From assembly GCF_009617895.1 (NCBI RefSeq), contig NZ_BLAW01000001.1, positions 1,975,001 to 2,039,000 of the forward strand: a stretch of 64,000 bases of DNA. Direction: 5' to 3'. Under the pieces are notes generated by a model. It saw only the letters and a list, made by a program, of their open reading frames with translations, was not told the origin of the DNA and searched no databases. The position numbers and the translations under genes are program-made. Shown here in pieces: positions 32,447-41,256 of the stretch (position 1 is its first letter; every line of letters starts with the position of its first letter). The stretch is from Prolixibacter sp. SD074. GTDB lineage: Bacteria; Bacteroidota; Bacteroidia; Bacteroidales; Prolixibacteraceae.

Positions 32447-33226
32447 TTACCAATCCTTTTCAATCTTATTTTGCTGCGCTTTTTTCGCTTTCAGCTTGCG
32501 CACTTTTTCCTGTGTTTTTTTCTCATCGTTTTGCAGGGCCTGCAACATCTGCTCGGCATTCTGTTTCGAGATTTTGTTTTGCTGAGGTTGCTGTTGCTGA
32601 TTTTGGTTTTGGTTATTCTGGTTTTGCTTATTTTGATCTTGTTTATTCTTATTCTGATCCTGATTTTTCTTCTGATCCTGGTTCTGTTTGTCCTTATTAT
32701 TCTTGTTCTGATCCTTGTTTTGTTTGTTCTTATCCTGCTGGTTCTGTTTATTCTTTTTCTTGTTTTCCTGCTGTTGCTTCATCTTTTCGGCGTACGCCAG
32801 ATTGTACTTGGTTTCCATATCATTTGGGTTCAAGCGCAACGACTTTTTGTACGCATCGATACTTTCGTCAACCTTTTTCTGCGCCAGCAACGAATTCCCG
32901 AGGTTATGATAAACCTTCGCCTTATCCCTCTTGTTGTCAGTCTCCTTGGTCAATTGCTCAAATTCCTCAGCTGCCTTCGCCGGCTTAGCCTGTTTGTACA
33001 AAGCATCGGCCAGGTTGAACTTCCATTGGAAATTGTCCGGTTTTTCCTGCAGTGCCCTGCGATAAGCCACTTCCGCTTTGCCAAAACGAACCGTATCGAG
33101 ACTGGTGGTATCCTCGAGCCCTTTGGCAAAATCCCTGTTCCCTTCCCGGATAAATTTGCGTTCTTTTTGCGCAAATACCGGAACCGTCAGGAATAATATC
33201 ATGGTCATGAGAACGATTTGCCTCAT
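32447..33226 (-). CDS. batC: BatC: TPR protein with long Lys/Asn/Gln tract
   Basis: 259 residues from ATG 33226, with signal peptide (MRQIVLMTMILFLTVPVFAQ). Three TPR-like units at residues ~45-150 (VAYRRALQEKPDNFQWKFN; KAKVYHNLGNSLLAQKKVDE; KSLRLNPNDMETKYNLAYA) are followed by about 70 residues almost wholly of K, N, Q and D, then a short C-terminal helix (NAEQMLQALQNDEKKTQEK). The low-complexity tract is a natural place for length variation. Member of the Bat operon; periplasmic TPR scaffolds are expected to bridge BatB and BatE. Confidence 0.88.
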   Translation of the reverse strand: MRQIVLMTMILFLTVPVFAQKERKFIREGNRDFAKGLEDTTSLDTVRFGKAEVAYRRALQEKPDNFQWKFNLADALYKQAKPAKAAEEFEQLTKETDNKRDKAKVYHNLGNSLLAQKKVDESIDAYKKSLRLNPNDMETKYNLAYAEKMKQQQENKKKNKQNQQDKNKQNKDQNKNNKDKQNQDQKKNQDQNKNKQDQNKQNQNNQNQNQQQQPQQNKISKQNAEQMLQALQNDEKKTQEKVRKLKAKKAQQNKIEKDW

Positions 33227-33285
33227 CTGTATCTTATTTTCCGACATGAATGTTTTCATGTTCATTGTATCTAAATCCTTCTCTA

Positions 33286-34320
33286 TTATTTAAACAAACT
33301 GTAATTCCTCAACCACTTATTTTTCCGTTCGAGCACCAGAAAATCCAGCAAAATCAATGCCAGGGCCATGCCCAAGAAGTAACCATACTGATCGTTGTAA
33401 TCGGAATAAACCCGCGACTCAATTTCCGCCTTTTGCATCTTATTCAACTCATCGAAAAGCCTATTCAAACCAACCTGTGCATTGTTTGCACGGATGTAAG
33501 TTCCGCCGCCGGTATTGGCAATTTCGGTCAGCATCTTCTCGTCCAACTTTGTGATGATGGTATTCCCCTGACGGTCTTTCCGGTAACCTTGTTGTCCGTT
33601 GGGTAAGGTAACCGGAATTGGCGCTCCTTCGGGAAGTCCCATGCCAATGGTATTGACGGTAATTCCTTTTTCTTTAGCAGCTTTAGCTGCCCCAACCGCA
33701 TCATCTTCGTGATTTTCCCCATCGGTGATAACGATGATGGTTTTATTTCCTTCAAAGTTTGGAGAAAACGAACGGGCAGCCAGGTTGATAGCCGCTCCGA
33801 TGGCTGTTCCCTGTACCGGGACCATATTGGTATTTACCGAACTCAGAAACAGCTTAGCCGACGCATAATCGGTGGTAATGGGCAACTGAATATATGCCTG
33901 CCCGGCGAAAACAATCAATCCGATTTTGTCCTGATTGAGCCGGTCGGTCAATTTGGCAATCGCTCTTTTCGCGCGGTCTAACCTATCAGGTTTGATATCC
34001 TGCGCCAGCATACTATTCGAAACGTCCAGGGCAATCATGATTTCGATTCCTTTTCGTTTCACTGTTTTCAGCTTCGAGCCAAACTGCGGCCTTGCTACTC
34101 CAACGATAATAAACGCCAGTGCCAACATCCAAATCCAGAATTTCACTATCGGACGGCCATTCGATACACTAGGCATCAGTCCGGCCAACAGTTCCGGATT
34201 TCCAAATTTACGTATGGCTTTTCGTCGTCCCCTTCGGGCAAACCAAAAGATGATGGCAAATGCCGGTATCACCAGCAAAAGATATAGATATTCGGGATTT
34301 GCGAACCTAAATGATTCCAT
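33286..34320 (-). CDS. batB: BatB: von Willebrand factor A domain membrane protein
   Basis: 344 residues. Two N-terminal helices (LYLLLVIPAFAIIFWFA; FWIWMLALAFIIVGVA) precede a VWA domain with the MIDAS motif ALDVSNSM (DxSxS), TTD and ITDGENHEDD, then a C-terminal helix (GYFLGMALALILLDFLVL) and basic tail. The VWA domain binds a metal and a protein partner and faces the periplasm. A PVQGTAIGAAI segment after the MIDAS strand is usual for the family. Paralogue of the adjacent BatA. Confidence 0.92.
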   Translation of the reverse strand: MESFRFANPEYLYLLLVIPAFAIIFWFARRGRRKAIRKFGNPELLAGLMPSVSNGRPIVKFWIWMLALAFIIVGVARPQFGSKLKTVKRKGIEIMIALDVSNSMLAQDIKPDRLDRAKRAIAKLTDRLNQDKIGLIVFAGQAYIQLPITTDYASAKLFLSSVNTNMVPVQGTAIGAAINLAARSFSPNFEGNKTIIVITDGENHEDDAVGAAKAAKEKGITVNTIGMGLPEGAPIPVTLPNGQQGYRKDRQGNTIITKLDEKMLTEIANTGGGTYIRANNAQVGLNRLFDELNKMQKAEIESRVYSDYNDQYGYFLGMALALILLDFLVLERKNKWLRNYSLFK

Positions 34321-34390
34321 TTTTCCTTTTAATTTCAGACTAATAATTCTTCACCACCGGGCTATACCCTTTTTCCTCTCAACCTTTTCC

Positions 34391-35383
34391 TTACGGGATA
34401 TTCCGGAAAACCGTGTTTTTCAGGAATACCAGCAACAGTGCCAGCAACATGGCCGGAATAGCGAACCGTTCGTATTCTTCCGTTTTTTTACTGAACTGCT
34501 TCACGTCAATTTTCGATTTCTCCAGCTTATCGATGTGCTGATAAATCGATTTCAACGTGGCATTATCGGTCGCCCGGAAGTACTCGCCCCCGGTAATTGA
34601 AGCTATTTTCTTCAGCATCGGCTCATCAATTTTCACCTGCATCTGCCGCATCTGCTTACCAAAAGGTGTTTGAACGGGATAAGGTGCCGTTCCGATGGTC
34701 CCCACTCCAATGGTATAAACCCTGGCGCCAAATGTTTTGGCTATTTCGGCTGCCGTAACCGGTGCAATTTCGCCGCGGTTGTTCTCACCATCGGTCAGCA
34801 GGATAACCACTTTGCTTTTGGCTTTGCTGTCCTTCAACCGTGAGACCGCTGTGGCAAGGCCTTCTCCAATAGCCGTTCCGTCTTCAATCATTCCGGTATG
34901 GATATCCTTGAAAAGATTAATCAACACCGCATGATCGGTTGTCAACGGACACTGCGTAAAACTCTCACCGGCAAAAACCACCAGGCCAATCCGGTCGTAA
35001 GGCCGGCCTGAAATAAACTGAACCGCCACATTCTTGGCTGCGTCCAACCGGTCGGGCTGAAAGTCACGGGCCAGCATTGAACTCGAAATATCCAACGCAA
35101 TAATGATATCGATTCCCTCGGTAGTAGCGTTCTCCCAACTGGAAGACGATTGCGGCCGGGCCAATGCCATAATCAGCAGCGATAACACGCCTAACTGCAA
35201 TACAAAGAGCAGATGGCGCAAGTAATGCTTCCATGTTCTGGGTGCCGCATCAAAACCTCTCAGTGTCGATATCTGTATGCTTGCCCGCGATTTTTTCTGT
35301 TGCCATACATACCAAACAATCATGGGTATGAATAGCAGAAACAGGTAAAAAAATGCGGGATATGCGTATGTTATCTGACTCAT
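34391..35383 (-). CDS. batA: BatA: von Willebrand factor A domain membrane protein
   Basis: 330 residues. Helices FFYLFLLFIPMIVWYVW and HLLFVLQLGVLSLLIMALA, VWA domain with ALDISSSM, LTTDHAVL and LTDGENNRGE, and a final helix (AIPAMLLALLLVFL). Overlaps the preceding gene by 4 bp (ATGA). Partner of BatB in the MoxR-linked membrane complex. Its N-terminal PxFYLFLLFIP pattern is the 'BatA N' motif also seen in the protein at 56.8 kb. Confidence 0.92.
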   Translation of the reverse strand: MSQITYAYPAFFYLFLLFIPMIVWYVWQQKKSRASIQISTLRGFDAAPRTWKHYLRHLLFVLQLGVLSLLIMALARPQSSSSWENATTEGIDIIIALDISSSMLARDFQPDRLDAAKNVAVQFISGRPYDRIGLVVFAGESFTQCPLTTDHAVLINLFKDIHTGMIEDGTAIGEGLATAVSRLKDSKAKSKVVILLTDGENNRGEIAPVTAAEIAKTFGARVYTIGVGTIGTAPYPVQTPFGKQMRQMQVKIDEPMLKKIASITGGEYFRATDNATLKSIYQHIDKLEKSKIDVKQFSKKTEEYERFAIPAMLLALLLVFLKNTVFRNIP

Positions 35384-36420
35384 GATTTTCTTCTTCCCTT
35401 TTTATCCGACAAATCGATGGTTACTTCCTCATCGCCGTTATCTTCATCATTCTCTTTCTCCTCTTCTTCCGGCAACTTTCCTTCAATTTTCGTCTGGTTA
35501 ACAAAGAAGTAAGCATTGGCCAACGTCATCTGGTTATCGTCTTCCACCGGAATGAATTTAGCGAACTTCACCAAATCGGCCAGCTCCAGAATTTCCTTCA
35601 GCTGCTTGTACGACTTTACATCCAACTTAACGGCATCATACTTCAGGGCAGTCATAATTTCATCAGTAGTTTTCTCCATAGCCGCCACTTCATAACGTCC
35701 TTCCAGGTATTCCCGCAAGGTATCGGTGATGCGGCTATAGTATTCTTTCACCTGATCGTGCTGCCACAGTTTTGCCTCTTTTATCTCGTCGAGCTTACGC
35801 AAAGCAACACGATACGGCGGCTCCTTCGGTTTGGGCGGCTTCTGGAATAACGGCAGTTTCTTTTTCCTCCGGCGAATAGCATAAATTAGCAGGAAGATGA
35901 CAGCTGCAATTAAGATTCCACCAAACAACCAGGGCGCAATTTCCTTCAGCGTCACCGGTGCATCGAACGGCTTCTTAATATCAGCCGGGCCCTTTTTCAA
36001 ATCCACTTTCGGAACCTGCACAAACAGGCTCAAACTATTCGTGTGGACCGAATCAGTCAGCTGGTCGTACTTCAGTTTGAACCAAACCGGCGGAATCGGG
36101 TGCGGACCGCTGTCAAATGCTGTGATCAAAAAATCCTGGCGCAGCATGATCCGGCGACCTTCCATCTTGATGGTATCGATCAGGGTGCGTTGCAGCACTT
36201 CGATTGATTTACCGATGCTATCGGGTATTTGCGGAAACTGAACCTTCGGACCGATATTTTGTTCCAGCTCCAGGTTCAAATGAATCTGGTCGCCAAGCAA
36301 AATGGTATCACGGTCGAGCGTGGCACGTGCTTTTATTTCCTGCGCCTGCACACCGGATGCCACCGTCAGCAACAGTGCCAGGACGCAGGTTATATGTTTC
36401 ATCGTTCGTGTAACGTTCAT
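35380..36420 (-). CDS. Bat-operon membrane protein (DUF4381/BatG-like)
   Basis: 346 residues: signal peptide (KHITCVLALLLTVASGVQA), a periplasmic beta domain like those in BatD (ATLDRDTILLGDQIHLNLELEQ), one membrane helix (WLFGGILIAAVIFLLIYAI), a basic stop-transfer, and a cytoplasmic helical domain (KEYYSRITDTLREYLEGRYEVAAMEKTTDEI) that is shared by DUF4381-type proteins. The end is very acidic (EEEEKENDEDNGDEE). Position between DUF58 and batA, with 4-bp overlap to the latter, is usual for this operon. Confidence 0.82.
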   Translation of the reverse strand: MNVTRTMKHITCVLALLLTVASGVQAQEIKARATLDRDTILLGDQIHLNLELEQNIGPKVQFPQIPDSIGKSIEVLQRTLIDTIKMEGRRIMLRQDFLITAFDSGPHPIPPVWFKLKYDQLTDSVHTNSLSLFVQVPKVDLKKGPADIKKPFDAPVTLKEIAPWLFGGILIAAVIFLLIYAIRRRKKKLPLFQKPPKPKEPPYRVALRKLDEIKEAKLWQHDQVKEYYSRITDTLREYLEGRYEVAAMEKTTDEIMTALKYDAVKLDVKSYKQLKEILELADLVKFAKFIPVEDDNQMTLANAYFFVNQTKIEGKLPEEEEKENDEDNGDEEVTIDLSDKKGRRKS

Positions 36421-36426
36421 TGATTA

Positions 36427-37299
36427 TTATTCTCTTTTCTTAAACAGTGAAACAAGCGATTTCACATAGTCCTCACGGGTATTGATCCCGACATAGTCGA
36501 CGCCTGAACGCTTCATCATGATATCGAGCTTCGACCGGTAGTCGTTCCACCATTTCTGATAAGCGTCCCGGACTTTCCGGCTTGATGAATCGACCCAAAG
36601 GTATTCTCCGGACTCGGCATCTTTGAACTTTACCATACCAATGGAAGGCAATTCCGTTTCCCGCTCGTCGTATATCTGCAGTCCCACTACATCGTGTTTG
36701 CTGTTGGCAATACGAAACGCCTTTTCCAACTCCGGATTATTATCCATAAAATCGGAAATAACGAACGTCGTAACCCTGCGCTTCATCACATTTGTGAGAT
36801 ATTGCAGGGCTTGAGCGATATCGGTCTGCTTTGATTCGGGCTTAAATTCGATGAGCTCCCGGATGATGCGCAACGTGTGCGTCCGGCCTTTTTGCGGCGG
36901 GATGAACTTCTCGATTTTATCGGAGAAGAAAATCACACCAATTTTATCGTTGTTGGAAATGGCCGAGAAGGAAAGAATCGCTCCAATTTCGGTAATTACA
37001 TTCTTCTTCAGCTTTTCGGAGGTACCAAAATCGCGCGAACCACTCACATCAATCATCAACATCACGGTCAGCTCCCGCTCTTCTTCAAATACCTTGATGA
37101 AAGGTTTGTTGTACCGGGCCGTTACGTTCCAGTCGATGGTCCGCACATCGTCGCCAAACTGGTACTCTCGCACTTCGCTAAAGGCCATACCACGACCTTT
37201 GAAAGCACTATGATACTCTCCGGCAAAGATGTTGCGCGACAATCCCCGCGTCTTTATCTCAATTTTCCGAACTTTCTTTAGCAGGTCCGATGTTTCCAC
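36427..37299 (-). CDS. DUF58 domain protein (VWA-like) of the MoxR-Bat operon
   Basis: 290 residues. METSDLLKKVRKIEIKTRG at the start, then FAGEYHSAFKGRGMAFSEVREYQFGDDVRTIDWNVTAR, the hallmark of DUF58, and a VWA-like core with MLMIDVSGSRDFG. The start codon is GTG. Cytoplasmic; in every known operon of this sort it follows moxR. Likely an adaptor between the MoxR ATPase and the membrane VWA proteins. Confidence 0.92.
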   Translation of the reverse strand: METSDLLKKVRKIEIKTRGLSRNIFAGEYHSAFKGRGMAFSEVREYQFGDDVRTIDWNVTARYNKPFIKVFEEERELTVMLMIDVSGSRDFGTSEKLKKNVITEIGAILSFSAISNNDKIGVIFFSDKIEKFIPPQKGRTHTLRIIRELIEFKPESKQTDIAQALQYLTNVMKRRVTTFVISDFMDNNPELEKAFRIANSKHDVVGLQIYDERETELPSIGMVKFKDAESGEYLWVDSSSRKVRDAYQKWWNDYRSKLDIMMKRSGVDYVGINTREDYVKSLVSLFKKRE

Positions 37300-37368
37300 A
37301 GCACAATAACTTGTTTGTTCCTAATTCATTCCATTCAATTCTCAACTCCCGTTTCCGGGAAACCGTTA

Positions 37369-38364
37369 CTACGGCACTTCAACCGTATTGAGAATTTCGG
37401 AGATGATCTCCTCGCTGGTCAAATTATTGGCTTCCGCTTCGTAACTCAGTCCGATACGGTGACGCAATACATCGTGGCAAACGGCACGAATATCTTCCGG
37501 AATCACGTAGCCGCGACGCTTGATGAAAGCGTACGATTTGGCAGCCTGTGCCAGACTAATGGAGGCACGGGGCGAAGCGCCGTAGGTAATCATTTCGGCA
37601 TATTTCGGCAATCCGTGTTCTGCAGGTTGACGCGTTGAATAAACAATATCGACAATGTATTTCTGAATCTTTTCGTCGATATACACATCCTTCACGATAT
37701 CCCGTGCACGGATAATATCTTCCGGTTTCAGAATCGTCGATGCTTCGGGAAATTTTTTGAGCAGGTTTTGTTGAATAATCAGCCGCTCTTCGTCTTTCTT
37801 CGGATAATCCAACACAACTTTCAGCATAAAACGGTCAACCTGCGCTTCGGGAAGCGGATAGGTTCCTTCCTGCTCAATTGGGTTCTGAGTCGCCATTACC
37901 AGGAAAGGCTCTTCCAGTTTGTAAGTATGATCGCCAATGGTGATCTGCCGCTCCTGCATGGCTTCGAGCAACGCCGACTGCACTTTGGCAGGCGCACGGT
38001 TGATCTCATCGGCCAATACGAAATTGGTGAAAATTGGCCCCTTCTTCACCATGAACTCTTCGTTCTTCTGGCTGTAAATCATGGTACCCAACAAGTCGGC
38101 CGGCAACAGGTCGGGCGTAAACTGGATGCGGGCAAACCTGGCAGCCACAATGTGCGAAAGCGTATTGATGGCCAGCGTTTTTGCCAAACCAGGTACACCT
38201 TCCAGCAAAATGTGCCCATCAGATAACAGTCCAATCAACAAACTGTCAACCAAATGTTTTTGTCCCACAATCACTTTATTCATCTCCATGGTGATCATGT
38301 CGACGAACGAGCTCTCCTGTTGAATCCTCTCATTGAGTTCTTTAATATCTACTGACTGATTCAT
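37369..38364 (-). CDS. moxR: MoxR-family AAA+ ATPase
   Basis: 331 residues. Walker A GVPGLAKT, Walker B FVLADEINRAP, sensor MATQNPIEQEGTYPLPEAQ and the typical PEDIRAVCHDVLRHRIGLSYEAE end. MoxR ATPases act as chaperones that switch or mature partner complexes, often with VWA proteins. It is the first gene of the eight-gene MoxR-DUF58-DUF4381-BatABCDE operon reaching down to 29720. Confidence 0.94.
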   Translation of the reverse strand: MNQSVDIKELNERIQQESSFVDMITMEMNKVIVGQKHLVDSLLIGLLSDGHILLEGVPGLAKTLAINTLSHIVAARFARIQFTPDLLPADLLGTMIYSQKNEEFMVKKGPIFTNFVLADEINRAPAKVQSALLEAMQERQITIGDHTYKLEEPFLVMATQNPIEQEGTYPLPEAQVDRFMLKVVLDYPKKDEERLIIQQNLLKKFPEASTILKPEDIIRARDIVKDVYIDEKIQKYIVDIVYSTRQPAEHGLPKYAEMITYGASPRASISLAQAAKSYAFIKRRGYVIPEDIRAVCHDVLRHRIGLSYEAEANNLTSEEIISEILNTVEVP

Positions 38365-38704
38365 CCGTTATATTATTTGTTTTTTAGTTGTCGAACAGAA
38401 CGCGCATGTTATTGAAATTTTTTCCTTTTTACTTCTCATAACCGCAACATGCCCGTTTCAAACTTCTGCAAGGTTATTTCTATTAATTGAAAACTTCTTT
38501 AGTAGAATGCTTACGAAATTAATGGTTTACCGATGATTAGCTAATAACATTTTGTTAAAAATTGTTAACCTTAAATGGCTTGAAAACTTCCTAAAATACC
38601 TTAATTTAAGATGTTGGAAGTATATTTCTTACCTTTGACGACCGGGAAATTCGCATCCAATTTATCGTAAATTCCCGTATAAATACAAAGGTAAACAACA
38701 TTTG
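38365..38704. other. Divergent intergenic region between moxR and truA
   Basis: About 340 bp, AT-rich, no gene. It holds the -7 box TACCTTTG of truA (listed separately). No convincing TAnnTTTG for moxR was found. Confidence 0.45.
38630..38637 (+). promoter_or_regulatory. Predicted -7 box TACCTTTG of truA
   Basis: Exact TAnnTTTG match, 68 bp before the truA ATG. Confidence 0.45.
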
Positions 38705-39475
38705 ATGCAACGATATTTTATTCAACTCGCATACGACGGTACCAATTATCACGGCTGGCAAATCCAGCCAGGCCCTGTTAGTGTGCAGGAAGTGTTGGAG
38801 CAAGCCATGTCTACTATTTCGCGTGAGACCATTCACGTTACCGGAGCCGGACGGACCGACACCGGTGTACATGCCAGCTTTTTCGTGGCACATTTCGATG
38901 CGGAGTCGGAAAACCTGGACGATCAGCATTTCACCTTCCGGTTGAACCGGTTCCTTCCACCCGATATTTCGGTACAAAATATTTACAAAGTACATGACAA
39001 AGCACATGCCCGCTTCGATGCCACGTATCGCACCTATCAATATTTTATCACGAAGCAGAAAAATCCCTTCAGCCGCACTTTCGCATACCATCACTATCGG
39101 TTGCTCGACACCGAAAAAATGAATGAAGCCGCCCAACTGCTATTCAACTATTCCGATTTTACCAGTTTCAGCCGCACCGGAACCGACATTAAAACAGGAA
39201 TTTGCGAGATTATGGAAGCCTACTGGACCGAAGAGCCGGAGCGATATATTTTGACCATCAAAGCTGACCGCTTTTTGCGGAACATGGTTCGGGCAATTGT
39301 CGGTACCATGCTCGATATTGGCATGGGGAAAATAGAGCCGGAAGGAATGGCACATATTATTGAAGCGAAAGACCGCCGGGCAGCTGGCCCGAGCGCTGCC
39401 GCCCGAGGTTTATTTCTGGTTGATATCGGTTACCCGGAAGAAATTTCGCAAGGCTTGAGCAGGAATCCCGGTTAA
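38705..39475 (+). CDS. truA: tRNA pseudouridine synthase A
   Basis: 256 residues from ATG 38705. The catalytic Asp lies in GAGRTDTGVHA near residue 52; the surrounding AYDGTNYHGWQIQP start and the end motif FLRNMVRAIVGTML are diagnostic. The enzyme makes pseudouridine at positions 38-40 of tRNA anticodon arms. The last 4 bp overlap the convergent aroE gene. Confidence 0.95.
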   Translation: MQRYFIQLAYDGTNYHGWQIQPGPVSVQEVLEQAMSTISRETIHVTGAGRTDTGVHASFFVAHFDAESENLDDQHFTFRLNRFLPPDISVQNIYKVHDKAHARFDATYRTYQYFITKQKNPFSRTFAYHHYRLLDTEKMNEAAQLLFNYSDFTSFSRTGTDIKTGICEIMEAYWTEEPERYILTIKADRFLRNMVRAIVGTMLDIGMGKIEPEGMAHIIEAKDRRAAGPSAAARGLFLVDIGYPEEISQGLSRNPG

Positions 39476-40221
39476 TCACGGTTCCAGATTTCCCAGGCAG
39501 CCAATGCCTGTCCGTGAAGCATCTCCAGGCCATTTTTAATGGCTGCGCCATGCGCTTCTCCTTTTGCCAGGAAACGAGTCTTCTCAGGATTGTAGACCAA
39601 GTCGTACAACAAATGCTTGTCATTAACGAACTGGTAAGGAATGTCCGGAGCTCCTTCCGTTTTTGGATATGTTCCCAGCGGTGTGGCATTAATCACGACC
39701 GTATATTCTGTCATCAAATTCTCATCTAAATCGCGGTAGCTGATTTGTCCCGCACCATTCGGTGAACGGGAAACCAAAACCACAGACAATCTCAGCCTCT
39801 GCAATGCCCAAACGACCGCTTTCGATGCGCCACCGGTTCCTAAAACCAGTGCTTTTTTATGGTACGATTTCAACAAGGGTTGGATGGAATCGCCAAAGCC
39901 AATCACATCCGTATTAAATCCGTGCAAACGGTAATTCTTCCCTTCTCGTTCGATCCGGATGGTGTTAACGGCACCGATTTCCTGTGCGGCTTTGTCGGCC
40001 TCATCCAGATAGGCGAACACATCTTGTTTGTACGGAATGGTTACATTCAGCCCCTTGAGCATCGGATTGGTCCGGATTACTTCCGGTAATTTTTCGATAT
40101 GCGCTATCTCAAAATTTTCGTATTCCGCGTCAATACCTTCGCGGGAAAACTTTTCGGTGAAAAACTTCTTTGAAAAGGAGTGCGTCAACGGATATCCAAT
40201 GAGACCGAATGTTTGTTTCAT
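39472..40221 (-). CDS. aroE: Shikimate dehydrogenase
   Basis: 249 residues from ATG 40221 (MKQTFGLIGYPLTHSFS); a longer upstream frame was rejected because the substrate motif GYPLxHSxS must be near the N-terminus. NVTIPYKQDVF holds the catalytic Lys, with Asp in FNTDVIGF, NADP loop LGTGGASKAV and NATPLGTYP. It reduces 3-dehydroshikimate to shikimate. The start overlaps the stop of the upstream DUF368 gene by 4 bp. Confidence 0.94.
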   Translation of the reverse strand: MKQTFGLIGYPLTHSFSKKFFTEKFSREGIDAEYENFEIAHIEKLPEVIRTNPMLKGLNVTIPYKQDVFAYLDEADKAAQEIGAVNTIRIEREGKNYRLHGFNTDVIGFGDSIQPLLKSYHKKALVLGTGGASKAVVWALQRLRLSVVLVSRSPNGAGQISYRDLDENLMTEYTVVINATPLGTYPKTEGAPDIPYQFVNDKHLLYDLVYNPEKTRFLAKGEAHGAAIKNGLEMLHGQALAAWEIWNRD

Positions 40222-41150
40222 GATTCTTCCACAGTTTGAGCCGATTTCTCCAAAAGATATATCGTAAATATTCCTGCAATCATCAACAATACGGCTACAA
40301 CAACTGTGGTTGTTAAAGTGTCCGGAACAAACCAATCGTAACCCGAAACCACTTTTTCCCCACTTTTCTTAATCAGGATATGGCCTAATGAATCGAGTTT
40401 ATAAACCGGATGTTTCCAGGGCCAAAGAATTCCCACGGAGCCAAGGATAAAACCGGTAAGCAATGCGATGGTCTGGTCCTTGAATTTTTTGAAAACCCAC
40501 GATAAAACATGTGAAAAAGCGAGCAGTCCAATTACGGCGCCAAGTACAACCGGCAGCAATACCATCAGGTTCAACTCATTAATCGAATCAATCATAACCA
40601 ACTGGTAGTTGCCCAACAGAATGAGCACAAACGAACCTGATAATCCCGGAAGAATCATGCTACAGGCCGCTATAATTCCGCAAATAAACAAATACAGCAT
40701 AGAGGAATTTTCGGACGCCGGACTTAGTACCGATACGGAAAAAGCAACTGCCGTTCCCACAAGTAGGCTAATGATTACCGACAAACGCCACTTCTCAACT
40801 GTCTTCCCGATAAAATATACCGAAGCAAGAATCAAACCGAAGAAGAACGACCAGATGTAAACCGGATAACTCTTGAACAGAAAATCGAACAACCGGGCCA
40901 GTGTCAGGATACTAATAGCGACACCGGTAAAAACAGACAGCAGGAAATCGAGGTTAATGTGACGGACAAAATCCCTGAACTTCCCGCTCAACAACAATTT
41001 CAGCGCCGTCAGATTAAATGCTTTGATGCTGTCAATCAGCTTCTCAAATATCCCGGTAATCAGGGCCACTGTCCCTCCCGAAACACCGGGAATAACGTTC
41101 GCGGCCCCCATAGCCAATCCTTTGGTAAACAGGCTTAAGTATCTCTTCAT
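40218..41150 (-). CDS. DUF368 integral membrane protein
   Basis: 310 residues. FTKGLAMGAANVIPGVSGGTVALITGIFE at the start is the DUF368 signature, with a second inverted-like copy (SMILPGLSGSFVLILLGNY) in the middle; about eight membrane helices. Members of this family have been linked to polyprenyl-phosphate (C55-P) translocation. The small periplasmic-loop insertion before the last helix (KHPVYKLDSLGHILIKK) is species-specific. Translationally coupled with aroE. Confidence 0.9.
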   Translation of the reverse strand: MKRYLSLFTKGLAMGAANVIPGVSGGTVALITGIFEKLIDSIKAFNLTALKLLLSGKFRDFVRHINLDFLLSVFTGVAISILTLARLFDFLFKSYPVYIWSFFFGLILASVYFIGKTVEKWRLSVIISLLVGTAVAFSVSVLSPASENSSMLYLFICGIIAACSMILPGLSGSFVLILLGNYQLVMIDSINELNLMVLLPVVLGAVIGLLAFSHVLSWVFKKFKDQTIALLTGFILGSVGILWPWKHPVYKLDSLGHILIKKSGEKVVSGYDWFVPDTLTTTVVVAVLLMIAGIFTIYLLEKSAQTVEES

Positions 41151-41191
41151 CGCTTATGTTAATATTTTTAAACTTCCGGTTGGCTAAAATA

Positions 41192-41223
41192 AGATAAAAA
41201 AATGGCCGAAATCTCTTCCGGCC
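41192..41223 (-). terminator. Rho-independent terminator after the TPR gene
   Basis: On the minus strand GGCCG-GAAGAGATTT-CGGCC followed by ATTTTTTTAT. It lies about 35 bp after the TPR protein stop. An AT-rich 9-bp inverted repeat (TTAATCATT / AATGATTAA, 41247-41273) overlaps the stop codon itself. Confidence 0.7.
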
Positions 41224-41256
41224 GGATTCTGTCAATATTTTAAAAGTTAATCATTG

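Noticed and set aside
32471-33196. A 241-codon plus-strand frame made of Leu/Ile/Val, antisense to batC
   Set aside because: It is the complement of the Lys/Asn/Gln-rich tract of BatC; BatC has signal peptide, TPR motifs and operon position.
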